Positions 34,789 to 43,698 of a DNA stretch of 64,000 nucleotides are shown here, in pieces. Within the stretch, counting starts at the first letter, position 1. Each line of letters begins with the position of its first letter. Under the pieces are notes generated by a model. That model ran no database searches and was not told the origin of the DNA. It saw only the letters and a list, made by a program, of their open reading frames with translations. Origin of the DNA: Crocinitomicaceae bacterium (lineage in GTDB: Bacteria > Bacteroidota > Bacteroidia > Flavobacteriales_D > Crocinitomicaceae); the NCBI GenBank assembly GCA_024643725.1, contig JAHEMJ010000014.1:383766-447765 (forward strand), read 5' to 3'. The translations under genes were made by a program, and so were the position numbers.

Positions 34789-35820
34789 ATGAGTGAAACA
34801 CGGACGGACATTTCAGAATTAGGTGAATTTGGCATTATTGATCAACTGACAAAAGGAATTGAACTTCGAAATGCGTCCTCTATTTTTGGAGTAGGGGATG
34901 ATGCAGCAGTAATCGATGCCGGGAATGATGAGTTTTTACTGGTTTCTACGGACGCATTAATAGAAGGTGTTCATTTTAATTTGATGTACATGCCTTTGAA
35001 ACATTTGGGGTATAAAGCGGTTGCAGTGAATGTTTCGGATATCTGTGCCATGAATGGAAAAGCGGAGCAAATTACCGTTTCTATTGCGGTCTCTAATCGA
35101 TTTAGCTTGGAAGCTTTGGAGGAGTTGTATGCTGGGATTAAATTGGCTTGTACGGAATATGAAGTAGATTTAGTTGGTGGTGACACAACGAGTTCTATTT
35201 CAGGACTGATGATAAGCATTACAGCAATCGGACGTGTTAAAAAAGAAGAGGTTGTTTATCGTTCTGGCGCTAAAGAATTTGATTTGTTGGTGGTTTCAGG
35301 TGATTTGGGTGGTGCATACATGGGCCTTCAATTGTTGGAACGTGAAAAGGATGTGTTCAAATCGAATCCAGCGATTCAGCCGGATTTAGATGGACACGAC
35401 TATATCATGCAAAGACAGCTAAAACCAGAAGCACGTGTGGATATCGTTAAATACCTCAAAGAATTAGGAGTAAAACCGACTTCGATGATTGATATTTCCG
35501 ATGGATTGGCGAGTGAAGTATTACACCTATGTAAAGCAAGTCAAGTAGGGTGCCATGTTTACGATGAGAAAATCCCAATTGATGCAAAGACATCTATGAC
35601 AGCCATTGATTTTAACTTAGATCCGAGTACCTGTGCCTTGAACGGAGGAGAAGATTATGAATTACTTTTTACCATTAAGCAAAGTGATTTTGAAATCATC
35701 CAATCCAATCCGAATTTCTCGATCATTGGACATATGACCAATGCGGCAGATGGGATATATTTCGTTGATAAAAATGGTTCAGCTGTGACACTTAAAGCAC
35801 AAGGCTGGAGACACTTTTAA
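34789..35820 (+). CDS. thiL: Thiamine-monophosphate kinase
   Basis: ThiL phosphorylates thiamine monophosphate to the active cofactor thiamine diphosphate in the cytoplasm. About 343 residues from the chosen ATG (MSETRTDISELGEFGIIDQL). The open frame starts 249 nt earlier, but that part overlaps the promoter and lacks family character. Motifs of the PurM/ThiL ATP-binding fold are FGVGDDAAVID, LLVSTDALIEGVHF and AVNVSDICAMNG. Further on come LVGGDTTSS, DISDGLASE and LNGGEDYELLFT. It stands alone and converges with the SPOR-like gene; the two TAA stops overlap in a TTAA. Confidence 0.96.
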   Translation: MSETRTDISELGEFGIIDQLTKGIELRNASSIFGVGDDAAVIDAGNDEFLLVSTDALIEGVHFNLMYMPLKHLGYKAVAVNVSDICAMNGKAEQITVSIAVSNRFSLEALEELYAGIKLACTEYEVDLVGGDTTSSISGLMISITAIGRVKKEEVVYRSGAKEFDLLVVSGDLGGAYMGLQLLEREKDVFKSNPAIQPDLDGHDYIMQRQLKPEARVDIVKYLKELGVKPTSMIDISDGLASEVLHLCKASQVGCHVYDEKIPIDAKTSMTAIDFNLDPSTCALNGGEDYELLFTIKQSDFEIIQSNPNFSIIGHMTNAADGIYFVDKNGSAVTLKAQGWRHF

Positions 35821-36197
35821 TCGATTCTTGGTAAATTGATTTGTGTTTTGTGGATAATCACCACCGTAAATTTCCCTGCAATTTCTTCTTGAATTTTTTC
35901 AGCATCGATGAGTGTGCGAAAGTCACCAACCATTAGATTGAAATTCGGCGCTTCAAACGTGACATAGGTATCAATTTTTGGATACATCGAAATAAATCGA
36001 TTTCGCGCTTCGTCAATGATGCTCTTATCAGAATCAAAGCAAATTTGAATGCGGTAGCCACCAATTTGTTTGCTCGCTTTTTTTGCTATGTTTTCTTCCA
36101 ATCTTGGATCTGCGTCAATGGTTATTTGGGCAACTACTGTTGAGGAATTAAAGAGTAGCGCAATAAATAAAATAAATAGGCCAATTGAACATTTCAT
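35817..36197 (-). CDS. Small secreted SPOR-domain-like protein, 126 aa
   Basis: A signal peptide (IGLFILFIALLFNSSTVVAQ, cleavage near residue 24) is followed by a short linker and a SPOR-like alpha/beta domain: YRIQICFDSDK, a helix, YPKIDTYVTFEAPNFNLMVGDFRT, a helix, and FTVVIIHKTQINLP. SPOR domains usually bind denuded peptidoglycan glycans. No membrane anchor other than the signal is seen, so a periplasmic role is likely. A reverse-strand TAATTTTG ends only 4 nt before the ATG, so the mRNA may be leaderless. Confidence 0.82.
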   Translation of the reverse strand: MKCSIGLFILFIALLFNSSTVVAQITIDADPRLEENIAKKASKQIGGYRIQICFDSDKSIIDEARNRFISMYPKIDTYVTFEAPNFNLMVGDFRTLIDAEKIQEEIAGKFTVVIIHKTQINLPRID

Positions 36198-36201
36198 GAG
36201 T

Positions 36202-36209
36202 CAAAATTA
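36202..36209 (-). promoter_or_regulatory. -7 promoter element TAATTTTG directly before the SPOR-like gene
   Basis: The plus strand reads CAAAATTA. Only 4 nt separate it from the start codon at 36197, which places transcription start at or next to the ATG. Confidence 0.5.
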
Positions 36210-36279
36210 GTGATTTTCAAGCATCCACATTCAGAGACTATTTAGAATGATTTTAAATTAGCACATTTTTCTCTTTTTT

Positions 36280-36300
36280 TGTCATGAAAGTGTCATAAAA
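36280..36300 (+). repeat. Two direct repeats TGTCATRAAA, 11 nt apart
   Basis: TGTCATGAAA (36280-36289) and TGTCATAAAA (36291-36300) are spaced about one helical turn apart. They lie 15-35 nt before the -7 element of the respiratory operon, where an activator or repressor could bind. Function is inferred from position only. Confidence 0.4.
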
Positions 36301-36314
36301 TGCCTTGATTCTCC

Positions 36315-36322
36315 TAATTTTG
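36315..36322 (+). promoter_or_regulatory. -7 promoter element TAATTTTG of the act-cox operon
   Basis: A perfect TAnnTTTG, giving a leader of about 55 nt before actA. No -33 TTTG lies at the right distance, which would fit dependence on an activator at the direct repeats just upstream. Confidence 0.5.
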
Positions 36323-36380
36323 TTCCCGATAAAAAGCGGTTTGACCGCACTATTTTTAAGAGTGAATTAGTAGTTTTTAC

Positions 36381-37724
36381 ATGGAAATATCTAGAATTCA
36401 ATTGCTTAAGCGTTTAAAATCATTGGCATTCGTCACGTTAACGTTTGGCTTTGTTGGTTTAACCAACTTTACGAAAGCTCAAGGAGAGGCACTTTTCAAA
36501 TCAAAATGTGCAACTTGTCACCAAACCCACAAGAACAGTACTGGACCAAAGTTGTTCCAAGTTCGTGATAAATGGGCTGCTGGTGGCGCTAAGGAAGGTA
36601 GCATCTTCATGTGGGTGAACAACTGGCAAAATGCAGTTGCGGCAGATCCTTATGCTGCTGAAGTTTCCAAATGGTCTCCGACAGCAATGGCGGCTTTCCC
36701 AGATTTGAAAAAAGAGGACATTACAGCCATCTTCGATTGGATTGACGCGCAGCCAGATCCGGCTACAGTAACGAACACTGGTGGGCCAATGGATCCGAGT
36801 AAAACAGAAATGGATCCTGCAGAGGAAGAAGGTTCAGTTGGATGGATTTGGATTGTAATGGGTGTCATATTCATCGTTGTGATTCTTGCAGTTGGTGGTG
36901 TTCGTCGTCAATTAAAAATCGCAACTTCTGACAACCCAGAAACGCAAGAGAAATTAACGTATGCTGAAGAGTTACGTAGCATTGCTTGGAAATACAGATT
37001 GTGGGTTGGATTAGGTTCATTGGTGACAGTGATTGCGATCGTAGTAACATTGTTCCAGTCCTTATACCGTATTAACGTGATGGAAGAATATCAACCATCT
37101 CAACCAATTGCTTTCCCGCATGACCGTCACGCTGGGGTAAATGGCATCGACTGTAAATACTGTCACAACTCTGTAACAAAATCCAAGTCAGCTGGAATTC
37201 CTTCTGTAAACGTTTGTATGAATTGTCACAAACAAATTGATGGAACAGGAAAACCATTTGCTGGTGAGATTAAGAAAATTTATGCAGCAGCAGGATGGGA
37301 TTTATCATCAGGAGCTGGTAAATATACCGGACACACGAAACCAATCGTTTGGAACAAAGTTCACGTCCTTCCTGATCACGTTTATTTCAACCACTCCCAA
37401 CACGTTGTTGTAGGTGGGGTAGATTGTAAACAATGTCACGGTGATATGAAAACCATGAATGAAACAGCGAAAGTTCAACCAGTTTCAGAATTGAACAAAA
37501 TCGAAGGAAACGTTCAATTGACAAAACCAACTCTTACAATGGGATGGTGTATCGAATGTCACGGTAAAAAAGATGTGACAATCGGAAACGGTAAAAATGC
37601 ATACTACGACGAAATTCACCGTCGCTTGAAAAAAGATCCAGCACTTTATAAAAAATATTACAAAGACGGTAAAGTGTCGGTAAGTGAACTAGGCGGTTGG
37701 GAATGTGCGAAATGCCACTATTAA
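36381..37724 (+). CDS. actA: Alternative complex III subunit ActA, multihaem cytochrome c
   Basis: ACIII oxidises membrane quinol and passes electrons to cytochrome c or directly to an oxidase, replacing the bc1 complex. This subunit (447 residues) has six CxxCH haem sites: CATCH (res 43), CKYCH (258), CMNCH (279), CKQCH (349), CIECH (390) and CAKCH (442). The first sits in its own monohaem domain behind an N-terminal signal/membrane helix. Two more helices (about 152-174 and 209-231) separate it from the pentahaem part, which is the classic ActA. So this is a fusion of a monohaem c domain with pentahaem ActA, a layout I recall for Bacteroidota. It is the first gene of the operon; actB starts 33 nt later. 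Confidence 0.92.
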   Translation: MEISRIQLLKRLKSLAFVTLTFGFVGLTNFTKAQGEALFKSKCATCHQTHKNSTGPKLFQVRDKWAAGGAKEGSIFMWVNNWQNAVAADPYAAEVSKWSPTAMAAFPDLKKEDITAIFDWIDAQPDPATVTNTGGPMDPSKTEMDPAEEEGSVGWIWIVMGVIFIVVILAVGGVRRQLKIATSDNPETQEKLTYAEELRSIAWKYRLWVGLGSLVTVIAIVVTLFQSLYRINVMEEYQPSQPIAFPHDRHAGVNGIDCKYCHNSVTKSKSAGIPSVNVCMNCHKQIDGTGKPFAGEIKKIYAAAGWDLSSGAGKYTGHTKPIVWNKVHVLPDHVYFNHSQHVVVGGVDCKQCHGDMKTMNETAKVQPVSELNKIEGNVQLTKPTLTMGWCIECHGKKDVTIGNGKNAYYDEIHRRLKKDPALYKKYYKDGKVSVSELGGWECAKCHY

Positions 37725-37757
37725 TAAATTAATAATATTCTTGTCGAAGAAAAGACT

Positions 37758-40700
37758 ATGGGAATGACTAGAAAATATTGGAAAGGACTTGAAGAATTAA
37801 AGGAGACTCCTGAATTCATTAAGCACAAAGAACAAGAGTTTCCGAATCAACAAACGATTGAGGAATTCTTATCTGATGATAAACTAAGTGAAACATCTAC
37901 AGCAAGAAGAGATTTCCTTAAGTTTTTAGGATTTTCAGTAGCGGCGGCAACGTTGGCTGCTTGTGAAGCTCCTGTAACGAAAGTTGTTCCTTACGTGAAC
38001 AAACCTGAAGACGTAACTCCTGGAATGCCAACTTGGTATACAAGTACGTATTATGATGGTAATTCATACGCGAGCATCTTGGTGAAAACCCGTGAAGCAC
38101 GACCAATTTTCATCAAAGGAAACAAGGACTTTGGATTTACAAAAGGTGGAGTGAATCCACAAATTGTTGCTTCCGTTCTTGGATTGTATGATGGCGAACG
38201 TTTGACTAAACCGACAGCTGGTGGAACAGTTGCTTCTTGGTCATCCATTGATAAAGCGGTTTCTTCAGCGCTAAAATCTGCCAAATCAGTGACCTTATTG
38301 ACAAACACGGTAATTAGCCCTTCGATGAAGCGTGCAATTGCTGAAATGTCAGTGGCAATGAATGGTGAGGCTGGAAGTAAATTCCAACACATTCAATACG
38401 ATGCAGTTTCTTACGCTGGTATGCGTGAGGCAAACATGTCGAACTTCGGAGCTAGAATCATTCCTAGTTACGATTTCTCTAAGGCAAAAACAATCGTTTC
38501 TGTGGATGCAGACTTCTTAAATTCTTGGTTGTTATCTACAGAATTTACTGGTCAATACGCAGCAACACGTAATCCAGACGCAGCTTGGATGTCAAAACAC
38601 ATTCAATTTGAAACAGTGATGTCTATTACTGGATCAAACGCTGATTACCGCGGAATGATTAAACCATCCGAACAAGCAACAGTACTTGCTTATATCATTA
38701 AAGGACTTGGTGGTAATCCAGGTGTTTCTGCAGACTTAAGCAAGGCAGATCCATCTACAAAAGCAGCAGCGGATGTAGCAATCAAAGCCTTGAAAAAATC
38801 GAAAAAAGAATCCTTAGTGGTTTCTGGTTCGAATAACATTGGTGTTCAACAATTGACAAATAAGTTGAATAACTTATTGCAAGCATACGGAACAACGATC
38901 GACCTTTCTAATCCAATCAATCTTTTCCAATCTGAAGATGCGCAAGTAGCGAAGTTCGTGAAAGACGTGGTTGCTGGAAATGGTCCAGATGTATTGTTAA
39001 TGATGGATGTTAATCCAGTATATACATTGCCAAATGGTGATGCATTTGCAAAAGGATTGAAAAAAATCAAAACATCTGTTGCGATCTCAGCATACGCAGA
39101 TGAAACAGCAGCTCTTTGTTCTTATGTATGTCCAGGTTTCCACGCATTGGAATCTTGGTCTGATTTTGAAGCAAAAGCAAGCGAATATGCGGTTTCTCAA
39201 CCAACCATTCGTCCATTAGGTGAGGACACAGCTTCAGCACTAGAATCTTTATTGGTATGGAACGGTTCAGCTGTTCGTGGTGGAAAAGATTCTTCTGTTG
39301 CTTATGACTATATCAAAGCAACGTTTGCAGCGAAATTCCCTACAGCTGATTTCGCTATGACCGTTCACAACAGTGTGATGCCTCAAGCAATTGTACCAAG
39401 TACATTGGTATACGCAGACGCTAAAATTGCCGCACTTCCTAAAGCAGCTGATGTAGAAGTTTCCTTCTATCAAAAAGCGGGTATTGGAACCGGTGCTCAT
39501 GCAAATAATCCATGGTTACAAGAGTTGCCAGATCCAATCACGAAAGTGACTTGGGACAACTATGTAACAATGAATCCAGTTGAAATGAAAGCGAAAGGTT
39601 TTGTGACAACGTATGATCAAGAACATGGTTTGAATTTAACAACAGTTAAAGTAAATGGAAAAAGCGTAACACTTCCAGTTTATCCATTGCCAGGACAAGC
39701 ATTAAACACGATTGGTATCGCATTAGGATACGGACGTGGTGCAAATGGCGAGAAAATTGGTAAAGCTGCTTTCCAAACAAAAGAATATGGTGGACATGAA
39801 TTAAATGATGCTGGAAATCGCAAGCCGATTGGAGCAAATGTTTATGCCATGGTAACTACAGGTGCAACCTTTGAATATTCAGCGGCGGCAACAGTTGGTG
39901 CTGCTGAAGGACTTTATCCAATCGCGGCAACACAAATTCACCACACGGTAATGGGACGTCATTCCATCGTTCGTGAAACAACCTTAGGAATTTACCAAAA
40001 CAACGATAAAGAGGCGTACAATCCTGCTCATACCTTGCAAAAATTGGATGCTCACGGGAATCACGTGGAGGCTCCAGTTTCAGAGTTTGACTTGTGGGAT
40101 GCACATCCAGTAGAGAAAATTGGTCACCGTTGGGGAATCAGCATTGACCTATCGTCTTGTATTGGTTGTGGAACTTGTTTGATTGCTTGTCAATCTGAAA
40201 ACAACGTACCAGTAGTTGGTAAGGATGAAGTTAGAAGAGGTCGTGAAATGCACTGGTTGCGTATCGATCGTTACTTTGCTTCAGACGAAGAGGCTGCAGT
40301 AGGTACAAGAAAGGACAAAGAAACATTCTCTTACGATAAAGCTGAATTAGCAGCAGAGAATCCAAAAGTGGTTCATATGCCGTTAATGTGTCACCACTGT
40401 AACCACGCACCGTGTGAAACGGTTTGTCCAGTTGCAGCAACAACACATAGCAATGAAGGATTGAATCAAATGGCGTATAACCGTTGTATTGGTACAAGAT
40501 ATTGTGCGAACAACTGTCCTTACAAAGTTCGTCGATTCAACTGGTTCAACTACCCAGCTTACAAGAAATTTACAGAGGTGAATCCAGCACAAGATGATTT
40601 AGGTCGTATGGTGTTGAATCCAGACGTTACTGTACGTACACGTGGTGTCATGGAGAAATGTTCATTGTGTGTTCAAAGAATCCAAGCAACGAAATTGACA

Positions 40701-40973
40701 GCTAAGAAAGAAGCAAGAGAAATCATTGATGGTGAATTTGCAACAGCATGTTCTGACGCTTGTCCAACACATGCAATCACTGTTGGAGATTGGAATGACT
40801 TGAAATCAATGATTCGTTCAAAATCTGAAAATAACCGCGCTTATCAAGCATTGGAAGAAGTAGGTGTTAAACCGAACGTTTGGTATCAAGTGAAAGTGCG
40901 CAACGAGGAAAACAGTTTATTAACTGCTATCCAAAGTGAAGCTGATCACGCATCAAACAAACAACATCATTAA
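37758..40973 (+). CDS. actB: Alternative complex III subunit ActB (molybdopterin-oxidoreductase-like plus ferredoxin-like domain)
   Basis: 1,071 residues. A Tat-type signal follows an unusually long 49-residue leader: RRDFLKFLGFSVAAATLAAC (Arg50-Arg51), with a Cys that could be lipidated. Residues of about 100-780 resemble the molybdopterin oxidoreductase fold, which in ACIII is thought to lack the cofactor. From residue 801 a four-cluster ferredoxin-like domain follows: CIGCGTCLIAC, CHHCNHAPCETVCP (878), CIGTRYCANNCPY, then CSLC and CSDACPTH. It relays electrons between the quinol site of ActC and the haems of ActA/ActE, on the periplasmic side of the membrane. It lies 18 nt before actC. Confidence 0.93.
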   Translation: MGMTRKYWKGLEELKETPEFIKHKEQEFPNQQTIEEFLSDDKLSETSTARRDFLKFLGFSVAAATLAACEAPVTKVVPYVNKPEDVTPGMPTWYTSTYYDGNSYASILVKTREARPIFIKGNKDFGFTKGGVNPQIVASVLGLYDGERLTKPTAGGTVASWSSIDKAVSSALKSAKSVTLLTNTVISPSMKRAIAEMSVAMNGEAGSKFQHIQYDAVSYAGMREANMSNFGARIIPSYDFSKAKTIVSVDADFLNSWLLSTEFTGQYAATRNPDAAWMSKHIQFETVMSITGSNADYRGMIKPSEQATVLAYIIKGLGGNPGVSADLSKADPSTKAAADVAIKALKKSKKESLVVSGSNNIGVQQLTNKLNNLLQAYGTTIDLSNPINLFQSEDAQVAKFVKDVVAGNGPDVLLMMDVNPVYTLPNGDAFAKGLKKIKTSVAISAYADETAALCSYVCPGFHALESWSDFEAKASEYAVSQPTIRPLGEDTASALESLLVWNGSAVRGGKDSSVAYDYIKATFAAKFPTADFAMTVHNSVMPQAIVPSTLVYADAKIAALPKAADVEVSFYQKAGIGTGAHANNPWLQELPDPITKVTWDNYVTMNPVEMKAKGFVTTYDQEHGLNLTTVKVNGKSVTLPVYPLPGQALNTIGIALGYGRGANGEKIGKAAFQTKEYGGHELNDAGNRKPIGANVYAMVTTGATFEYSAAATVGAAEGLYPIAATQIHHTVMGRHSIVRETTLGIYQNNDKEAYNPAHTLQKLDAHGNHVEAPVSEFDLWDAHPVEKIGHRWGISIDLSSCIGCGTCLIACQSENNVPVVGKDEVRRGREMHWLRIDRYFASDEEAAVGTRKDKETFSYDKAELAAENPKVVHMPLMCHHCNHAPCETVCPVAATTHSNEGLNQMAYNRCIGTRYCANNCPYKVRRFNWFNYPAYKKFTEVNPAQDDLGRMVLNPDVTVRTRGVMEKCSLCVQRIQATKLTAKKEAREIIDGEFATACSDACPTHAITVGDWNDLKSMIRSKSENNRAYQALEEVGVKPNVWYQVKVRNEENSLLTAIQSEADHASNKQHH

Positions 40974-40991
40974 TCAATTTAAATAACTGAA

Positions 40992-42380
40992 ATGCAAAAG
41001 GAAGCAGCAATCAGAGAACCCCTCATATTAGGTCATAAGACCTACCATGACATTACAGAGGATGTTTGTCGACCAATTGAGGACAAAGCACCAAAAATGT
41101 GGTATACACTTTTTGGAATCGCACTCATCATCGGTTTGTATGGTGTTGGTAGTATTTGTTACCTATTAGGAACTGGTATCGGTGTTTGGGGATTAAACAA
41201 GACCATTGGATGGGCTTGGGATATCACCAACTTCGTATGGTGGGTAGGTATTGGTCACGCCGGAACCTTAATCTCCGCGGTACTATTATTGTTCCGCCAA
41301 AAATGGAGAATGGCGATTAACCGTTCAGCAGAAGCGATGACCATTTTTGCGGTATTCATGGCCGGAATGTTCCCGTTGATTCACATGGGACGTTTATGGG
41401 TAGGATACTGGGTTTTACCTTTACCTAACCAATTCGGTTCGTTGTGGGTGAATTTTAACTCACCATTGCTTTGGGACGTATTCGCGATTTCTACGTATTT
41501 ATCTGTATCCTTGGTTTTCTGGTACATTGGTTTGATTCCAGATTTCGCAACCATTCGTGACCGCGCTAAAAAACCATTGGCAAAAAAGATGTATTCGATC
41601 TTGTCTTTTGGTTGGTCTGGACGTGCTAAACATTGGAATCGTTTTGAATTGGTTTCTTTGGTTTTAGCCGGCTTAGCAACTCCATTGGTATTCTCGGTTC
41701 ACTCGATCGTATCTTTTGACTTTGCCACATCGGTAATCCCAGGATGGCATACGACCATCTTTCCTCCATACTTCGTAGCAGGAGCGGTATTCTCTGGATT
41801 CGCAATGGTACAAACACTTTTGTTGGTCATGAGAAAAGCAATGGGTCTAGAAGCATATATTCACACAAAACACGTGGAATACATGAACATTGTCATCATG
41901 GTGACAGGATCTATTGTTGGAACGGCCTATATCACTGAGTTATTTATTTCTTGGTATTCGGGAGTAGAATATGAATCGTATGCTTTCATCAACCGTGCAA
42001 CTGGTCCTTACTGGTGGGCATATTGGTCAATGATGACATGTAACGTAATTTCTCCACAGTTGATGTGGATCCCTAAATTGAGAAGAAGCTTATTGTTCAC
42101 GTTCTTCATTTCGATCGTTGTAAACATCGGTATGTGGTTCGAGCGTTATGTAATCATCGTAACTTCTATTCACCGCGATTACATTCCAGCAGCATGGAGC
42201 ATGCACTTCCCAAGTCACATCGATATCGCTGTGTATGTAGGAACAATTGGATTGTTCTTTGTATTCTTCTTATTGTTTGCTCGTTTCTTCCCAGTATTGG
42301 CTTTGAACGAAGTAAAAACAATCTTGAAAGGATCAGGACAATCATACAAAGAATCACCAGATTATCACAAACACCATTAA
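40992..42380 (+). CDS. actC: Alternative complex III subunit ActC (NrfD/PsrC-like quinol-binding membrane protein)
   Basis: 462 residues with about ten transmembrane helices and a hydrophilic N-terminus (KEAAIREPLILGHKTYHDIT) typical of ActC. Segments such as FVWWVGIGHAGTLISAVLLLFRQ and NRSAEAMTIFAVFMAGMFPL match the NrfD/PsrC family, in which helices 2-5 hold the quinol site. The conserved His in GHAG and the Asp/Arg positions nearby are the expected quinol/proton residues. By family it is the quinol-oxidising membrane subunit. It starts 18 nt after actB, and actD follows after 10 nt. Confidence 0.94.
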   Translation: MQKEAAIREPLILGHKTYHDITEDVCRPIEDKAPKMWYTLFGIALIIGLYGVGSICYLLGTGIGVWGLNKTIGWAWDITNFVWWVGIGHAGTLISAVLLLFRQKWRMAINRSAEAMTIFAVFMAGMFPLIHMGRLWVGYWVLPLPNQFGSLWVNFNSPLLWDVFAISTYLSVSLVFWYIGLIPDFATIRDRAKKPLAKKMYSILSFGWSGRAKHWNRFELVSLVLAGLATPLVFSVHSIVSFDFATSVIPGWHTTIFPPYFVAGAVFSGFAMVQTLLLVMRKAMGLEAYIHTKHVEYMNIVIMVTGSIVGTAYITELFISWYSGVEYESYAFINRATGPYWWAYWSMMTCNVISPQLMWIPKLRRSLLFTFFISIVVNIGMWFERYVIIVTSIHRDYIPAAWSMHFPSHIDIAVYVGTIGLFFVFFLLFARFFPVLALNEVKTILKGSGQSYKESPDYHKHH

Positions 42381-42390
42381 TCCCTAGGGT

Positions 42391-42927
42391 ATGTCAGATA
42401 AAGTAATTTATGTAATGTATGACGACGACGAGGCATTGAAAGACAGTGCGAAAAAACTCGTTTCGAAAGGCGTCAAAATTTCTGAAGTGTTTTCTCCATT
42501 TCCAATTCACGGTATTGATCCGATTATTGGTGTAAAAAATACGCGTCTAGGAATTATGGCATTTTTATATGGTTTAACTGGATTAACAGTTGCTACATTA
42601 GGAATGCGCTTCTTCATGGTAACGGATTGGCCAATGAATATTGGTGGTAAACCGAATTTTACTTATTTGGATAACATGCTAGCATTTGTTCCAATTAGTT
42701 TTGAGTTTACCGTTTTGTGTGCGGCACATGGTATGGCAATTACGTATTTATTGCGCAATAAAACATTGCCTGGAATGCCGGCTCAAAATCCTGATCCGCG
42801 TACAACAGATGATAAATTTGTGATGGAAATCCGTTTGAACGAAAATCACGGTATTTCTGAAGCAGATTTAGATGAAATGTTGAAAGAGACTGGATTCTTT
42901 GAATTAGACAAAAAAGAAATTAATTAA
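42391..42927 (+). CDS. actD: Alternative complex III subunit ActD (DUF3341)
   Basis: 178 residues. A cytoplasmic N-terminal domain (YVMYDDDEALKDSAKKLVSKGVKISEVFSPFPIHGID) is followed by two transmembrane helices (about 55-75 and 95-118) and a short soluble tail. The FSPFPIHGID segment and the helix pair are diagnostic of the DUF3341 ActD subunit, a structural membrane component of ACIII. It has no cofactor motifs. It lies between actC and actE with short gaps (10 and 14 nt). Confidence 0.93.
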   Translation: MSDKVIYVMYDDDEALKDSAKKLVSKGVKISEVFSPFPIHGIDPIIGVKNTRLGIMAFLYGLTGLTVATLGMRFFMVTDWPMNIGGKPNFTYLDNMLAFVPISFEFTVLCAAHGMAITYLLRNKTLPGMPAQNPDPRTTDDKFVMEIRLNENHGISEADLDEMLKETGFFELDKKEIN

Positions 42928-42941
42928 GAAACGAACGTAAG

Positions 42942-43685
42942 ATGAAAAGAAATGTATTTGCAATTATAGGTACGTCTGCGTTAACGTTATCGTTGTTATT
43001 GCTCAATTCATGTAAATCTGATGCGGATAGCCCAGGTTTTGAATACGCACCAGATATGTACCGTACGCCATCCATTGAGCCTTATGTGGACTATGGAGAA
43101 GTAAGAGGTCGCATTGACGAATCGAAAAAAGTGCTTTTATCAGCTAGAATTCCAGCAAGAAATACCATTCCTTATTATGGAACGGATTCAGCTGAAGTGA
43201 AAATGATGTTGCCTTACTTCAGAAAACCAAATGTAGCATTCAGAGAATCGCATGGTTTATACGGTTGGGATATGTCAACAGCAGATGAATATGCATTGGC
43301 TGCAGCAGACGGAAACATGTTGACCTTAACGGCTAAAAATGCGGAAAGCGTGATGGCAAAAGGTAAAGAATTGTTTACGGCAATGTGTCAACACTGTCAC
43401 GGTGAAAAAGGTGATGGACAAGGACCAATGGTTGTTAGTGGAGCTTATCAAGGTGTTCCGAATTATGCAACTTTAGCGAATTTATCAGATGGACAAATGT
43501 TCTACTCCATTTACTACGGTAAAGGAAACATGGGTTCACATGGTATGATTCTTTCTAAAAAGGAAATTTGGACCCTCGTACACTACGTACGTCAATTCCA
43601 AAATAAAGACTACGGAAAATTTGATGCATCAGGAAAAGCAGTAGCTTCTGCTGTTGTATCCGATACAACTGCGGTTAAACCATAA
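42942..43685 (+). CDS. actE: Alternative complex III subunit ActE, monohaem cytochrome c lipoprotein
   Basis: 247 residues. The lipoprotein signal ends LLLLNSC (lipidated Cys at about residue 23), so it is anchored to the outer face of the inner membrane. The single haem site is CQHCH (about residue 149), with the downstream helix and a likely Met ligand in the GNMGSHGM region. A conserved early segment with YVDYGEVRGRID and RIPARNTIPYYG is typical of ActE. It probably hands electrons to the oxidase or to soluble cytochrome c. It is followed by actF after 13 nt. Confidence 0.93.
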   Translation: MKRNVFAIIGTSALTLSLLLLNSCKSDADSPGFEYAPDMYRTPSIEPYVDYGEVRGRIDESKKVLLSARIPARNTIPYYGTDSAEVKMMLPYFRKPNVAFRESHGLYGWDMSTADEYALAAADGNMLTLTAKNAESVMAKGKELFTAMCQHCHGEKGDGQGPMVVSGAYQGVPNYATLANLSDGQMFYSIYYGKGNMGSHGMILSKKEIWTLVHYVRQFQNKDYGKFDASGKAVASAVVSDTTAVKP

Positions 43686-43698
43686 ACAAGAGTAAGAA

